A stretch of DNA of 19,080 nucleotides from Bacillota bacterium (GTDB taxonomy: Bacteria > Bacillota > Clostridia > Oscillospirales > Oscillospiraceae), in NCBI GenBank assembly GCA_029268085.1, contig JAJUHD010000025.1, positions 1 through 19,080 of the forward strand, in the 5' to 3' direction. Of the stretch, positions 1 through 8,327 are shown in pieces; the first letter of the stretch is position 1, and every line of letters starts with the position of its first letter. The notes beneath the pieces are model-generated. The model did no database searches and was not told the origin of the DNA. It saw only the letters and a program-made list of their open reading frames with translations. Both the position numbers and the translations under genes were made by a program.

Positions 1-259
1 CAAGCTTTCCGGCAGAGGGAAAAAGACTCCTTTCTGCATAAACGAAAGCTGCCCGAATTTTCTGCCCGAGGACAAACGCGGCTACAAGAAAAAAGCCGCT
101 CCCGAAGGCGACGAAAGCAAAGCCGACGAGGCTATGACCGAAAAAAAATCTCCCGCAAAGACAGCGGCAAAAAAAGCCGACGCGCCGGAGAAGATTACGA
201 AAAAGACCGCCGAAAAGACGGCGTCCAAGAAAGTATCGGCAAAGACAAAGGCAAAGTAA
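1..259 (+). CDS. topA: DNA topoisomerase I, C-terminal end (5' truncated by window)
   Basis: Reading in the frame that starts at base 2 gives an open frame of 85 codons ending in TAA at 257-259. The first residues contain GRGKKTPFCINESCPNF, which matches the last zinc-ribbon-type repeat (CxxxxC) of Firmicutes type IA topoisomerase TopA, the enzyme that relaxes negative supercoils. It is followed by roughly 50 residues rich in Lys, Ala, Thr and Glu (AKKAD, KKTAEK, SKKVSAKTKAK), a basic low-complexity tail probably used for non-specific DNA binding. The catalytic part lies outside the window. The topA-trmFO order is conserved in Firmicutes, including Bacillus subtilis, which supports the call. 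The identity rests on the short C-terminal motif plus this neighbourhood. Confidence 0.85.
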   Translation, partial: KLSGRGKKTPFCINESCPNFLPEDKRGYKKKAAPEGDESKADEAMTEKKSPAKTAAKKADAPEKITKKTAEKTASKKVSAKTKAK

Positions 260-282
260 GCCTTTGTGCTTACAAATTACGC

Positions 283-288
283 GGAGGA
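283..288 (+). promoter_or_regulatory. Shine-Dalgarno site that fixes the TTG start of trmFO
   Basis: GGAGGA lies 7 nt upstream of a TTG codon at 296-298. A GTG at 266 opens the same frame but has no comparable ribosome binding site, and it would add ten residues ahead of the conserved DTVTVIGAG beginning. The TTG start is therefore preferred. Confidence 0.75.
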
Positions 289-295
289 TCAAAGA

Positions 296-1609
296 TTGGA
301 CACGGTAACTGTAATAGGAGCAGGGCTTGCCGGCTGCGAAGCGGCATGGCAGCTTGCCGAAAGGGGCATATCTGTACGTCTTATTGAGATGAAACCGCGG
401 AAAATGACGCCTGCCCATTCTTCGGGAAAATTTGCCGAGCTCGTGTGTTCGAATTCTCTCCGCAGCGATGAACTGACGAATGCGGTCGGGCTCCTGAAGG
501 AGGAACTGCGTCGTCTCGGTTCTCTTATAATGGAGTGCGCCGACGCGACAAGGGTAGCGGCGGGAGGCGCGCTGGCTGTCGACCGCGAAAGCTTTTCTTC
601 GATGATAACAGCCAAAATTATGAACCATCCGAACATTAAGAATGTATCAGAGGAGGCTGTCACTATCCCCGACGGCGAGGTAATAATCGCGACTGGGCCT
701 CTGACGAGCGACGCGATGGCTAAAAGGATCGCTGAAAAATGTCCGGGTATAGGCTTTCTGAATTTCTATGACGCTGCAGCCCCTATTGTGACGCTCGAGA
801 GCGTCGATATGGATAACGCGTTCTTTGCCTCGCGCTACGATAAAGGCACGGCAGATTATGTAAACTGCCCTATGACGAAGGAAGAATACCTCGCTTTTTG
901 GAAGGAGCTTTGCGAAGCCAAGCAGGCGCCTGTACACGGCTTTGACGATGCGGGAGTCTTCGAGGGCTGCATGCCCGTAGAGGTCATGGCAAGAAGAGGC
1001 GAGGAAACCCTGCGCTTTGGACCCTTGAAGCCTGTCGGTCTTGTAGACCCGCGCACAGGCAGGGAGAACTACGCGGTTGTCCAGCTCCGGCGCGATAACG
1101 CTGTGGGTACGATATATAACATTGTCGGCTTTCAAACGCACCTTACGTTTCCGGAGCAGAGGCGTGTATTTTCTATGATACCTGCACTGAAAAACGCTGA
1201 ATTCGTCCGATACGGAGTCATGCACCGAAATACGTATCTGAATTCCCCGAAGCTTCTGGACAGATACTACAGGCTAAAATCGGAGCCTCGTATCAGCTTC
1301 GCGGGGCAGATAACGGGCGTTGAGGGCTATGTGGAATCGACTGCGTCCGGTATGTGCGCGGGGCTTGAGACAGCAGCCCGTCTTCGCGGAGAAGCGCCGC
1401 TTAATTTTCCGAGGGAGACGGCGATCGGTGCGCTGGCGCTTTATATTTCGGATGCTTCAGTGGGCAATTTCCAGCCCATGAATATCAATTTCGGCATAAT
1501 AGAACCACTGGGAAAAAAGATTAGAGGTAAGCGGAATAAAAATGCCGCAATTTCGGAGCGCTCACTTGAGATAATTCAAAAGTATTCCGCGGGAGGCAGA
1601 TACAAATGA
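296..1609 (+). CDS. trmFO: Methylenetetrahydrofolate-tRNA (uracil-5-)-methyltransferase TrmFO
   Basis: This FAD- and folate-dependent enzyme makes 5-methyluridine at position 54 of the tRNA T-loop, using methylene-THF as carbon source. The protein is 437 residues from the TTG start, the usual family size. Residues 7-13 (IGAGLAG) are the Rossmann FAD site. The catalytic cysteines expected from B. subtilis TrmFO (Cys53 and Cys226) appear as Cys51 in LVCSNSLRSDEL and Cys225 in EGCMPVEVMARRG. Other family blocks are present, including FGPLKPVGL and the C-terminal GYVESTASGMCAGL. Its stop overlaps the plsX start by 4 nt (ATGA), so the two are co-transcribed. No promoter is seen between topA and this gene, so topA transcription probably continues into it. 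Confidence 0.95.
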   Translation: MDTVTVIGAGLAGCEAAWQLAERGISVRLIEMKPRKMTPAHSSGKFAELVCSNSLRSDELTNAVGLLKEELRRLGSLIMECADATRVAAGGALAVDRESFSSMITAKIMNHPNIKNVSEEAVTIPDGEVIIATGPLTSDAMAKRIAEKCPGIGFLNFYDAAAPIVTLESVDMDNAFFASRYDKGTADYVNCPMTKEEYLAFWKELCEAKQAPVHGFDDAGVFEGCMPVEVMARRGEETLRFGPLKPVGLVDPRTGRENYAVVQLRRDNAVGTIYNIVGFQTHLTFPEQRRVFSMIPALKNAEFVRYGVMHRNTYLNSPKLLDRYYRLKSEPRISFAGQITGVEGYVESTASGMCAGLETAARLRGEAPLNFPRETAIGALALYISDASVGNFQPMNINFGIIEPLGKKIRGKRNKNAAISERSLEIIQKYSAGGRYK

Positions 1610-2631
1610 GAATAATTATAGATGCCATGGGAGGGGACAACGCTCCTGAAGAGATTGTAAAAGGAGCGGTCGAAGCCGTCCGTGAGTTCGGCGTATCGAT
1701 AACGCTTGTGGGAAGGGAGGATGACGTCAGAGCCTGCCTTAAAAATAATGACGCTGAGGGTCTTAACGATAAAATCAGAGTAGTTCACGCTTCGGAAATT
1801 GTCAGCATGGAGGACGATCCGACGACGGTTCTCCGCGCAAAGAAGGATTCCTCAATGGCCGTTGCGCTGAAGCTCCTTAAGGACGGCGAAGGCGACGCCT
1901 GTATTTCCGCAGGCAGCACAGGAGCGCTTCTGACAGGCGCGACACTGATCGTCAAGAGAGTGAACGGCATAAGAAGAGCTGCTCTCGCACCCGTTCTTCC
2001 GAACGGCGGCAGAGGAGTTATGCTTATCGACTGCGGCGCGAATGTAGACTGCACGCCTGAATATCTTCTGCAATTCGCGTTTATGGGCTCGTTTTATTCC
2101 AAAAATATCCTCGGATGCGAGAACCCGCGTGTTGGGCTCCTGAATGTTGGAACGGAGGACACCAAGGGGGGGACGCTTCAAAACGAAACTTTCGAAGTGC
2201 TGAAAAAAGCGGCAGAGACAGGACATATCAATTTCATCGGAAATGTCGAGGCAAAGCAAGTTCTTTTTAACACCGTTGATGTCGTTGTGACAGACGGCTT
2301 TGCAGGCAATGTGATGCTTAAGACTATCGAGGGCACGGCAAAGTTCATAATGGGCAATATCAAGGACATCCTGATGGCGAACAGGCGTTCCAAGGTCGCG
2401 GCTCTTATAATCAAGAAGCATCTTGAAGATTTTAAAAAGAAGGTCGACCCATCTGAAGTCGGCGGCACTGCGCTGCTGGGGATTTCAAAGCCGGTTATTA
2501 AAGCGCACGGTTCTTCAGACGCAAGAGCTCTCAAAAACGCCGTTCTGCAGGCGATCAACTGCGTGAATACGGATTTCGCAAGCGAAATCGCTAAAAATAT
2601 TGAGCTTATGACGATCAGTAAGACGGAATAG
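1606..2631 (+). CDS. plsX: Phosphate acyltransferase PlsX
   Basis: PlsX converts acyl-ACP and phosphate to acyl-phosphate, the acyl donor for PlsY in phosphatidic acid synthesis. It is a peripheral membrane protein. The 341 residues begin with the hallmark MRIIIDAMGGDNAPEEIVKG and contain ISAGSTGALLTG, ALAPVLPN, IDCGANVDC, GLLNVGTEDTKG, VVTDGFAGNVMLKTIEG and PSEVGGTALLGI, all typical of the family. The start is supported by GGGAGG about 9 nt upstream and by the 4-nt overlap with trmFO. plsX next to acpP and rnc is a standard Firmicutes arrangement, which joins lipid synthesis to the acyl carrier. Here acpP has its own promoter immediately after the plsX stop. Confidence 0.96.
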   Translation: MRIIIDAMGGDNAPEEIVKGAVEAVREFGVSITLVGREDDVRACLKNNDAEGLNDKIRVVHASEIVSMEDDPTTVLRAKKDSSMAVALKLLKDGEGDACISAGSTGALLTGATLIVKRVNGIRRAALAPVLPNGGRGVMLIDCGANVDCTPEYLLQFAFMGSFYSKNILGCENPRVGLLNVGTEDTKGGTLQNETFEVLKKAAETGHINFIGNVEAKQVLFNTVDVVVTDGFAGNVMLKTIEGTAKFIMGNIKDILMANRRSKVAALIIKKHLEDFKKKVDPSEVGGTALLGISKPVIKAHGSSDARALKNAVLQAINCVNTDFASEIAKNIELMTISKTE

Positions 2632-2633
2632 TC

Positions 2634-2662
2634 TTGACAAGTATATACTTTATGAATATTAT
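2634..2662 (+). promoter_or_regulatory. Sigma-A-type promoter for acpP-rnc, with palindrome in the spacer
   Basis: TTGACA (2634-2639), a 17-nt spacer and TATTAT (2657-2662) make a near-consensus vegetative promoter. It starts 3 nt after the plsX stop, with transcription expected near 2669. The perfect 12-bp palindrome AAGTATATACTT (2639-2650) begins at the last base of the -35 and fills the upstream half of the spacer, a place where a bound regulator would block polymerase. The promoter is read directly. The operator role is inference. Confidence 0.8.
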
Positions 2663-2694
2663 CAATTTTAGCAATATAGTTGGAGATGTATAAT

Positions 2695-2931
2695 ATGGTA
2701 TTTGAAAAAATTCAGAGACTTATCTGCGAGCAGTTTGTGGTCGATCCGGAAGCCGTTACAATGGAAACAGCCTTTGTGGATGATCTCGGGGCAGACTCGC
2801 TTGACGTTGTCGAACTTACCATGGCGCTCGAAGAAGAATTCTCTCTGCCCGAGGTTTCGGACGAGGAACTCAAAAAGATCGTTACGGTCGGAGACCTTGT
2901 CGAATACGTCAGCCGCTACGTGCAGGACTGA
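2695..2931 (+). CDS. acpP: Acyl carrier protein
   Basis: This small acidic protein of 78 residues carries growing acyl chains on a 4'-phosphopantetheine arm. The attachment site is Ser35 in DDLGADSLDVVELTMALEE, the classic DSL motif at the start of helix II. The start ATG at 2695 is preferred because GGAGA lies 8 nt upstream and MVFEKIQRLI is the normal ACP beginning. A TTG at 2680 in frame has no matching ribosome binding site. The protein would accept malonate and feed acyl-ACP to PlsX, encoded just upstream. It is followed by rnc after 37 nt, which suggests one transcript from the promoter at 2634. Confidence 0.96.
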   Translation: MVFEKIQRLICEQFVVDPEAVTMETAFVDDLGADSLDVVELTMALEEEFSLPEVSDEELKKIVTVGDLVEYVSRYVQD

Positions 2932-2968
2932 TATCAGAGGGTATCTGAGCGGGAAAGGGGGCGCCCTA

Positions 2969-3646
2969 ATGGATGAACTAGAAGCAAAACTTGAATACCG
3001 TTTTCACAACAGGGCGCTCCTGCTCACGGCTTTAAGCCACAGCTCCTTCGCTAACGAAAACAAAAGCGCGGGATTTATGAGCAACGAGCGTCTGGAATTT
3101 TTGGGTGATTCCGTTCTCGGGCAGGTGGTGTCGAGCCACCTGTATTTGTCATATCCCAAAATGCCAGAGGGGCAGATGACGCGCCTGCGCGCGGAGCTGG
3201 TATGTGAGCAAAGCCTTTTCGAGGTTGCAAAGCAGCTTGAGCTGGGCAGATACATCAGACTCGGCAGGGGCGAGGAGCATACCGGCGGCAGAGAACGCGG
3301 ATCCATTCTTGCCGACGCCGTGGAAGCGCTTATTGCCGCGATGTATCTTGACGGCGGCATGGCGGTAGCAAAGAGCTTCATCGACAGATACATTCTTTCC
3401 AATCTGTCTTCTATGGAGACTCACCCCATGAGCGATTATAAGACTGCGCTTCAGGAATATGTACAGCGTAAATCAGGACAGATCCTGACCTATGAGCTTT
3501 TGTCCGAATCGGGACCGGATCATAAGAAGAGCTTTACGATGCAGGTAAGCCTGAACGGCAGGCCTATCGGCTCGGGCAGCGGACACACAAAAAAGGAAGC
3601 GGAGCAGTATGCCGCGAAGAACGGACTTGAGGAGATTTCAAAATGA
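2969..3646 (+). CDS. rnc: Ribonuclease III
   Basis: RNase III cleaves double-stranded RNA and processes rRNA precursors and some mRNAs. The protein has 225 residues. The N-terminal nuclease domain holds the signature ERLEFLGDSVL at about residues 39-49, with the metal-binding acidic residues, and the second acidic site ADAVEALIAAMYLDGG. The C-terminal dsRNA-binding domain starts at about residue 152 (SDYKTALQEYVQ) and ends with GHTKKEAEQYAAKNGLEEI. The ATG at 2969 has a GGGGG Shine-Dalgarno run 7 nt upstream. The stop overlaps the next gene's ATG (ATGA), so translation is probably coupled. acpP-rnc followed by smc-ftsY is typical of Firmicutes. Confidence 0.96.
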   Translation: MDELEAKLEYRFHNRALLLTALSHSSFANENKSAGFMSNERLEFLGDSVLGQVVSSHLYLSYPKMPEGQMTRLRAELVCEQSLFEVAKQLELGRYIRLGRGEEHTGGRERGSILADAVEALIAAMYLDGGMAVAKSFIDRYILSNLSSMETHPMSDYKTALQEYVQRKSGQILTYELLSESGPDHKKSFTMQVSLNGRPIGSGSGHTKKEAEQYAAKNGLEEISK

Positions 3647-4647
3647 TTGCTAAACGGAACATCATACCTGTATTTGTTCCGCATCTCGGCTGTCCGAACA
3701 ACTGCGTTTTCTGCAATCAGCGCAGGATTTCGGGAGAAAGCGTTCCCGCGACCGCTGAATCAGTACAAAAGGCGGTACTGGAAGGTATCGCGAAGATACC
3801 GGAGAATTCAAATATTCAGCTGGCGTTTTACGGCGGCAGTTTCACGGCAATACCGGTCGAAAAGCAGAATGAGCTTTTAGATGCGGCTTTGCCGTTTTTG
3901 CGTGATGGAAAGATTTCCTCGCTGCGCCTTTCCACGCGCCCCGACGCGATAGATGAGGAAACGCTTGGCCGCCTGAAAACCTGCGGCGTCCGCACGATCG
4001 AGCTCGGAGCGCAATCCATGTGCGACGAGGTGCTGAAGCTGTCGGGCAGGGGACATACGGCGGAGCAAACCAAAAGAGCTGCCTGCCTGATCAAGGAATA
4101 CGGCTTTGAACTGATACTTCAGATGATGACAGGGCTTCCCGGGGATACAAAGGAACGAACATTAGAAACCGCGAGAAGCCTTATCGCTCTGCACCCGGAC
4201 GGTGTGCGCATCTATCCGGCCGTGATTATCGAGAACACGCCGCTCTGTGATATGTGGCACGCGCATTCTTACAAAGAGCACACGGTCGAAGAAGCTGTTG
4301 ACTACTGCGCCGCTGTGCTGCCGCTCTTTGAACAAGCCGAGATACCTGTCATACGTCTGGGACTGAACCCGACAGAGGATCTTTCGGGAGGCGCGGCAGT
4401 TGCGGGAGCATACCATCCCGCGCTCGGCGAGCTCGTGAGATCACGGCTGCTTCTGGACAGAGCAAGGATGCTTTTATCTAAGAATTTCCACGGAGAAAAT
4501 GTTGTTCTTTATGTAAATCCGTCGGATGTTTCTGCAATGATAGGGCAAAAAAGATCAAATATCGATACGCTTCGCAAGGAGTTTGAATTGAAGAGCCTCA
4601 AAGTGTCTGCTGCGGACGTACGAAAAGGTTCCGTAACTTTGTTTTAA
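3643..4647 (+). CDS. Elp3-like radical SAM protein (COG1243-type) with KH-like C-terminus
   Basis: A protein of 334 residues with a radical SAM cluster motif, CPNNCVFC (Cys17, Cys21, Cys24), that should hold a 4Fe-4S cluster cleaving S-adenosylmethionine. The following blocks resemble the radical SAM part of Elp3: YGGSFTAIP, LSTRPDAID, ELGAQSMCDEVL, GRGHTAEQT and MTGLPGDT. Eukaryotic and archaeal Elp3, at about 550 residues, carries a GNAT acetyltransferase domain that is absent here. The C-terminus instead has VNPSDVSAMIGQKRSNI, which looks like a KH-type IGxxxxNI loop and suggests RNA binding. Clostridia commonly encode this short form between rnc and smc. A role in tRNA wobble uridine modification is plausible but not shown. 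Substrate unknown. Confidence 0.82.
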   Translation: MIAKRNIIPVFVPHLGCPNNCVFCNQRRISGESVPATAESVQKAVLEGIAKIPENSNIQLAFYGGSFTAIPVEKQNELLDAALPFLRDGKISSLRLSTRPDAIDEETLGRLKTCGVRTIELGAQSMCDEVLKLSGRGHTAEQTKRAACLIKEYGFELILQMMTGLPGDTKERTLETARSLIALHPDGVRIYPAVIIENTPLCDMWHAHSYKEHTVEEAVDYCAAVLPLFEQAEIPVIRLGLNPTEDLSGGAAVAGAYHPALGELVRSRLLLDRARMLLSKNFHGENVVLYVNPSDVSAMIGQKRSNIDTLRKEFELKSLKVSAADVRKGSVTLF

Positions 4648-4680
4648 ATTTACCTGATTTATTGCAAAATCAGTAAATTT
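4646..4680 (+). repeat. AT-rich inverted repeat after the radical SAM gene (weak terminator?)
   Basis: AAATTTAC and TGATTT pair with AAATCA and GTAAATTT around the loop ATTGCA. This gives 14 base pairs with one bulged C at 4654. It begins inside the radical SAM stop codon. It is AT-rich and has no separate T-run, so termination would be weak. The -35 of the smc promoter sits in its loop and right arm. Confidence 0.5.
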
Positions 4681-4690
4681 ATAATATAAT
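4662..4690 (+). promoter_or_regulatory. Sigma-A-type promoter for the smc operon
   Basis: TTGCAA (4662-4667), a 17-nt spacer and a perfect TATAAT (4685-4690) lie 58 nt before smc. Transcription would start near 4697, leaving a leader of about 50 nt. This is the clearest promoter for smc-ftsY-rdgB-yhbY and the genes behind them. Confidence 0.75.
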
Positions 4691-4747
4691 CAACAGATAT
4701 ATTATCATGTTTTTATCTTCCCGGCAAACAAAAACCCGAGGTGAACT

Positions 4748-7700
4748 ATGTACCTAAAAGCGCTCGAAATACAGGGCTTCAAGTCCTTTCCCGATAAAAC
4801 CCGACTGACCTTTGAAAAAGACATAACGGCAATTGTCGGCCCCAACGGGAGCGGAAAATCAAACATTTCGGACGCGATACTCTGGGTACTTGGCGAACAG
4901 CGTACGAAAACGCTCCGCGGCGGCAAAATGGAGGACGTCATCTTCGGCGGCACGGAAAAGCGCCCCAAGATGGGCTTTGCACAGGTTTCGCTGGTGCTTG
5001 ACAACACTCAGCGTATTTTTGACACCGACAGCACGGAGGTTATGATAACCCGCCGTTATTATAGAAGCGGCGAAAGCGAATACTACATAAACCGCGAGGC
5101 CGTCCGTCTCAAGGACATCAGTGAACTGCTGATGGATACGGGACTCGGACGAGACGGATATTCCATCATAGGTCAGGGTAAAATCTCCGAAGTCGTATCC
5201 TCAAAGAGCATCGACAGGCGCGAGCTTTTTGAGGAGGCCGCAGGTATCTCGCGCTACCGCTACCGCAAAGACGAAAGCGAACGCAAGCTCATGCATACGG
5301 ATGAAAACCTTGTCCGCATCAACGACAAAATTGACGAGCTGAAGATTTCGCTCGATCCGCTGAAGGAGCAGGCCGAGACTGCTAAGAAATACCTTCTTCT
5401 GCGCGACGAGCTCCGTGGACTCGAGGTATCCGTCTGGATGGAAACTCTGGACAGACTCCATGAGCGCGCAAAGACGATCTCGGAAGACTGGGAAAAGGCA
5501 AAATCGGCCCTTGAAAAGGCACATATCGAGCTGGACGAGCTTTACGCAGCCTCTGAAAACTATTCGGAGAAAATGCGTGAAAAGGATCTTGAAGCGGAGA
5601 AAAGCCGTGCGGATCTTGCCAGAGCGGAGACGGCATGCGCCGAATGCGAAAGCGAGCTGGCAGTTCTGGAAAACAGCCTAAAGCATCACGCGGAGCGCGC
5701 ATCCCAGCTTCAGTCGGAGATCGACGAGCAGGGCGCAAGGGCAAAGACGCTGGAGGGCCAGATCGCCCAAAGATACGAACGTATCAGCGAGATTAAAAAC
5801 GAGCTTGACAGACTTGATATTCAATCCGGTGAACTGACCGACATTATAAGCAGAAATTCCGAGAACGGAGACGATACGAAATCGGAGATTTCCCGGCTTA
5901 TTGCCGAAAAGAGTGAAAAACAGGCTGCTCTGGCGCACTCGAATGCCGTCCTGTCAATGCTTACGGATGCGAAAAGGATGCTTTCCGAGGCGGATGACAA
6001 GCGCAGACAGGATAACGATGAAGCTCTCAAACGTCGTGAAGAACTGAAACTGCATTTTGAAAAGGCATCCGGAGCACAGAAGGAAGCAAAGGAAAAGGCT
6101 GACGAGCTTAAAAACATAATTGATGGTTACTCGATGCGCATGGAAGGGCGAGAAAGCAAGGTCAAGGCACTCGAGGAAAGGCAAACGAAGCTCACGATAG
6201 ACCTTAATTCCGCTCGTTCGCGAATTGCGATGCTCACTGAGATGGAGAAGGAATACGAGGGTTATTCTCTCGCTGTCAAGACCGTTATGCGCGAGCATGA
6301 GCGCGGAACGCTGAAGGGCGTTTACGGACCGGTGGCAAACCTTGTGAAAACAGACGACCGATATGCGCTTGCAGTTGAGACAGCCCTCGGCGCTTCGATG
6401 CAGAGCATAGTCGTCGATACTCAGGATCAGGGCAAATCCGCGATCGAAATGCTAAAAAGGCGCGACGCTGGCAGAGCAACCTTTCTGCCGGTCGATACGA
6501 TCAAGGGCATGGAACTGAAGCGCCGTCCGGAAAACGAGAGCGGCTACTTGGGGACTGCTTTTGAGCTGGTACGATTTGACCCGAAGTTTACGGGCATTTT
6601 TTCAAATCTGCTGTCAAGGACCGTCGTCGCGGAGACTTTGAGCGACGCTGTTGCTATGTCAAAGCGAAATGACAATCAGATCCGCATTGTTACGCTTGAC
6701 GGACAGATGATAAACGCGGGCGGCTCGATGACAGGTGGAAGCGCAGCGAAGAATTCGGGCATACTTTCTCGTGCTAACGAGCTGAAAGCGCTCCGCGCCA
6801 AAGCAGAGGAACTGGATGCGCAGGCGCGCGAATGCTCGTCTAGGCTCGCTGAAGCTGCGCGAGAGCTGAATTCCGCGAAATACGAGCTCCAGACAGCGGA
6901 ATTTGAGTTTAAAGAGGCTCTAGAAACGCTCCATACCTGCGAGAGCGAAAGAGCACAGGTGCAATTCCTGCTCGGCGAAGCGGACAGGGCGATTGAAGCC
7001 CTCGATAGCGACGAAAAGCTCTCCGCCCTGCGTAGCGAGGAAAATGCAAAACGTATCGAAAGTACAAAAACGGATATTGAACTCCTTAATGCGGATATAG
7101 CGGAGCTTGAGCAAAAATTGACCGAGCTTTCCGCAAGAAGCGAGGAATACGAGAAGCAGGCGAGAGAGCTCGGCGAAAAGCTCTCATCGATTTCGGAAAA
7201 GCGCTCGTCGCTGGTTTCGGAATACGATACGACGCTCATTGCTATAAAACAGCTTGAAGAACTTCTTGCCGACCTTACGGGCGATGGCGAAACGCGCAGA
7301 CTTGCGATCGACGCTCTCAGTGCCGAGCGCGACGAGCTTGAAAAGAAAAAACAGGAAATTACGGACAGACTGGCGCACAACCGCCTGACGGCTGACGGTA
7401 TAAGAAACGACATCACAAAGATAAACGCCCAGAAGCTTGAGCTTGAGGGCAAGCGTACGCAGTCTGAGAAAAAAGCCCAGGATGTGAACCGCGAGCTTCT
7501 TGACATGGAGCGCCTTTGCGGAAGCATAGAACAGAAAAAACTTGCATCCGAGATGGAGGAAAAGCAGATCATCGATAAGCTCTGGGACAGCTATGAGCTT
7601 TCTCGCACTGCGGCGCAGAGCATCCGCGAGCCGGTTCCGAACATGGCGGAGGCAACAAAAAGGATTAACTCCCTGAAACGCGAAATCGGAAGCCTCGGCA

Positions 7701-8311
7701 ACCCGAACATCGGCGCGATTGAGGAATACGAACGCATTTCCGAGCGTTATAATTTCCTCGCCGAACAGCGCGATGACGTCGAGAAGGCAAAGCGCGAGCT
7801 GGAAAAGATCATAGCCGACATTACCCGGGAAATGCAGGAGATATTCCAGCGCGAGTTCAAAATCATTGACGAGAGCTTCCGCACGACCTTCCTCGAGCTT
7901 TTCGGCGGCGGACGCGCGGCGCTTGTTCTTGAGGACGAGAACGATATCCTGAACTGCGGCATAGAAATCAAGGTCCAGCCCCCCGGAAAGGCTTTAAGCA
8001 CGCTGAGCCTCCTCTCAGGCGGAGAAATGGCGTTTGTGGCAATCGCCTTGTATTTTGCGATAATAAAGGTGCGCCCGACTCCGTTCTGCATCATGGACGA
8101 GATCGAGGCGGCGCTGGATGAGGCGAATGTCGACCGCTTTGCGCACTATCTGCGCAGCATGACGAACAGGACGCAGTTTATAGTCATCACCCACCGCCGC
8201 GGAACGATGGAGGAGGCCGACATGCTTTACGGTGTTACTATGCAGGAAAAGGGCGTTACACAGGTCATCTCCGTCGATTTGGAAGAAGCGGAAAAGGCAA
8301 TTTCAAAGTAA
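4748..8311 (+). CDS. smc: Chromosome segregation ATPase SMC
   Basis: SMC forms the bacterial condensin with ScpA and ScpB, organising and separating chromosomes. At 1187 residues it has the normal length. The N-terminal head has Walker A GPNGSGKSN and the block LGEQRTKTLRGGKMEDVIF. Long heptad-rich coiled coils rich in Glu, Lys, Leu and Arg span about 165-510 and 670-1030. The hinge lies at about 523-660 (GVYGPVANLV to GGSMTGGS). The C-terminal head has the ABC signature LSLLSGGEMAFVAIALYF near 1086-1103 and Walker B CIMDEIEAALDEANV near 1113. Met follows SGGE where Lys, Gln, Arg or Ser is more usual. GAGGTG lies 4 nt upstream of the ATG. ftsY follows after 50 nt, as in other Firmicutes. Confidence 0.97.
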   Translation: MYLKALEIQGFKSFPDKTRLTFEKDITAIVGPNGSGKSNISDAILWVLGEQRTKTLRGGKMEDVIFGGTEKRPKMGFAQVSLVLDNTQRIFDTDSTEVMITRRYYRSGESEYYINREAVRLKDISELLMDTGLGRDGYSIIGQGKISEVVSSKSIDRRELFEEAAGISRYRYRKDESERKLMHTDENLVRINDKIDELKISLDPLKEQAETAKKYLLLRDELRGLEVSVWMETLDRLHERAKTISEDWEKAKSALEKAHIELDELYAASENYSEKMREKDLEAEKSRADLARAETACAECESELAVLENSLKHHAERASQLQSEIDEQGARAKTLEGQIAQRYERISEIKNELDRLDIQSGELTDIISRNSENGDDTKSEISRLIAEKSEKQAALAHSNAVLSMLTDAKRMLSEADDKRRQDNDEALKRREELKLHFEKASGAQKEAKEKADELKNIIDGYSMRMEGRESKVKALEERQTKLTIDLNSARSRIAMLTEMEKEYEGYSLAVKTVMREHERGTLKGVYGPVANLVKTDDRYALAVETALGASMQSIVVDTQDQGKSAIEMLKRRDAGRATFLPVDTIKGMELKRRPENESGYLGTAFELVRFDPKFTGIFSNLLSRTVVAETLSDAVAMSKRNDNQIRIVTLDGQMINAGGSMTGGSAAKNSGILSRANELKALRAKAEELDAQARECSSRLAEAARELNSAKYELQTAEFEFKEALETLHTCESERAQVQFLLGEADRAIEALDSDEKLSALRSEENAKRIESTKTDIELLNADIAELEQKLTELSARSEEYEKQARELGEKLSSISEKRSSLVSEYDTTLIAIKQLEELLADLTGDGETRRLAIDALSAERDELEKKKQEITDRLAHNRLTADGIRNDITKINAQKLELEGKRTQSEKKAQDVNRELLDMERLCGSIEQKKLASEMEEKQIIDKLWDSYELSRTAAQSIREPVPNMAEATKRINSLKREIGSLGNPNIGAIEEYERISERYNFLAEQRDDVEKAKRELEKIIADITREMQEIFQREFKIIDESFRTTFLELFGGGRAALVLEDENDILNCGIEIKVQPPGKALSTLSLLSGGEMAFVAIALYFAIIKVRPTPFCIMDEIEAALDEANVDRFAHYLRSMTNRTQFIVITHRRGTMEEADMLYGVTMQEKGVTQVISVDLEEAEKAISK

Positions 8312-8327
8312 TTATATAAAAGGGGAA

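Noticed and set aside
6676..7572. Minus-strand open frame of 298 codons inside smc, very rich in Ser and Phe
   Set aside because: It is the antisense of the SMC coiled coil; Glu/Lys/Ala-rich helices read backwards give Ser/Phe-rich frames. No ribosome binding site or recognisable domain.
8008..8140. SMC signature SGGEM and DEIEAALDEANV with altered residues
   Set aside because: The key ATPase residues (SGGE, Walker B Asp-Glu) are intact. The changes look like neutral lineage variation.
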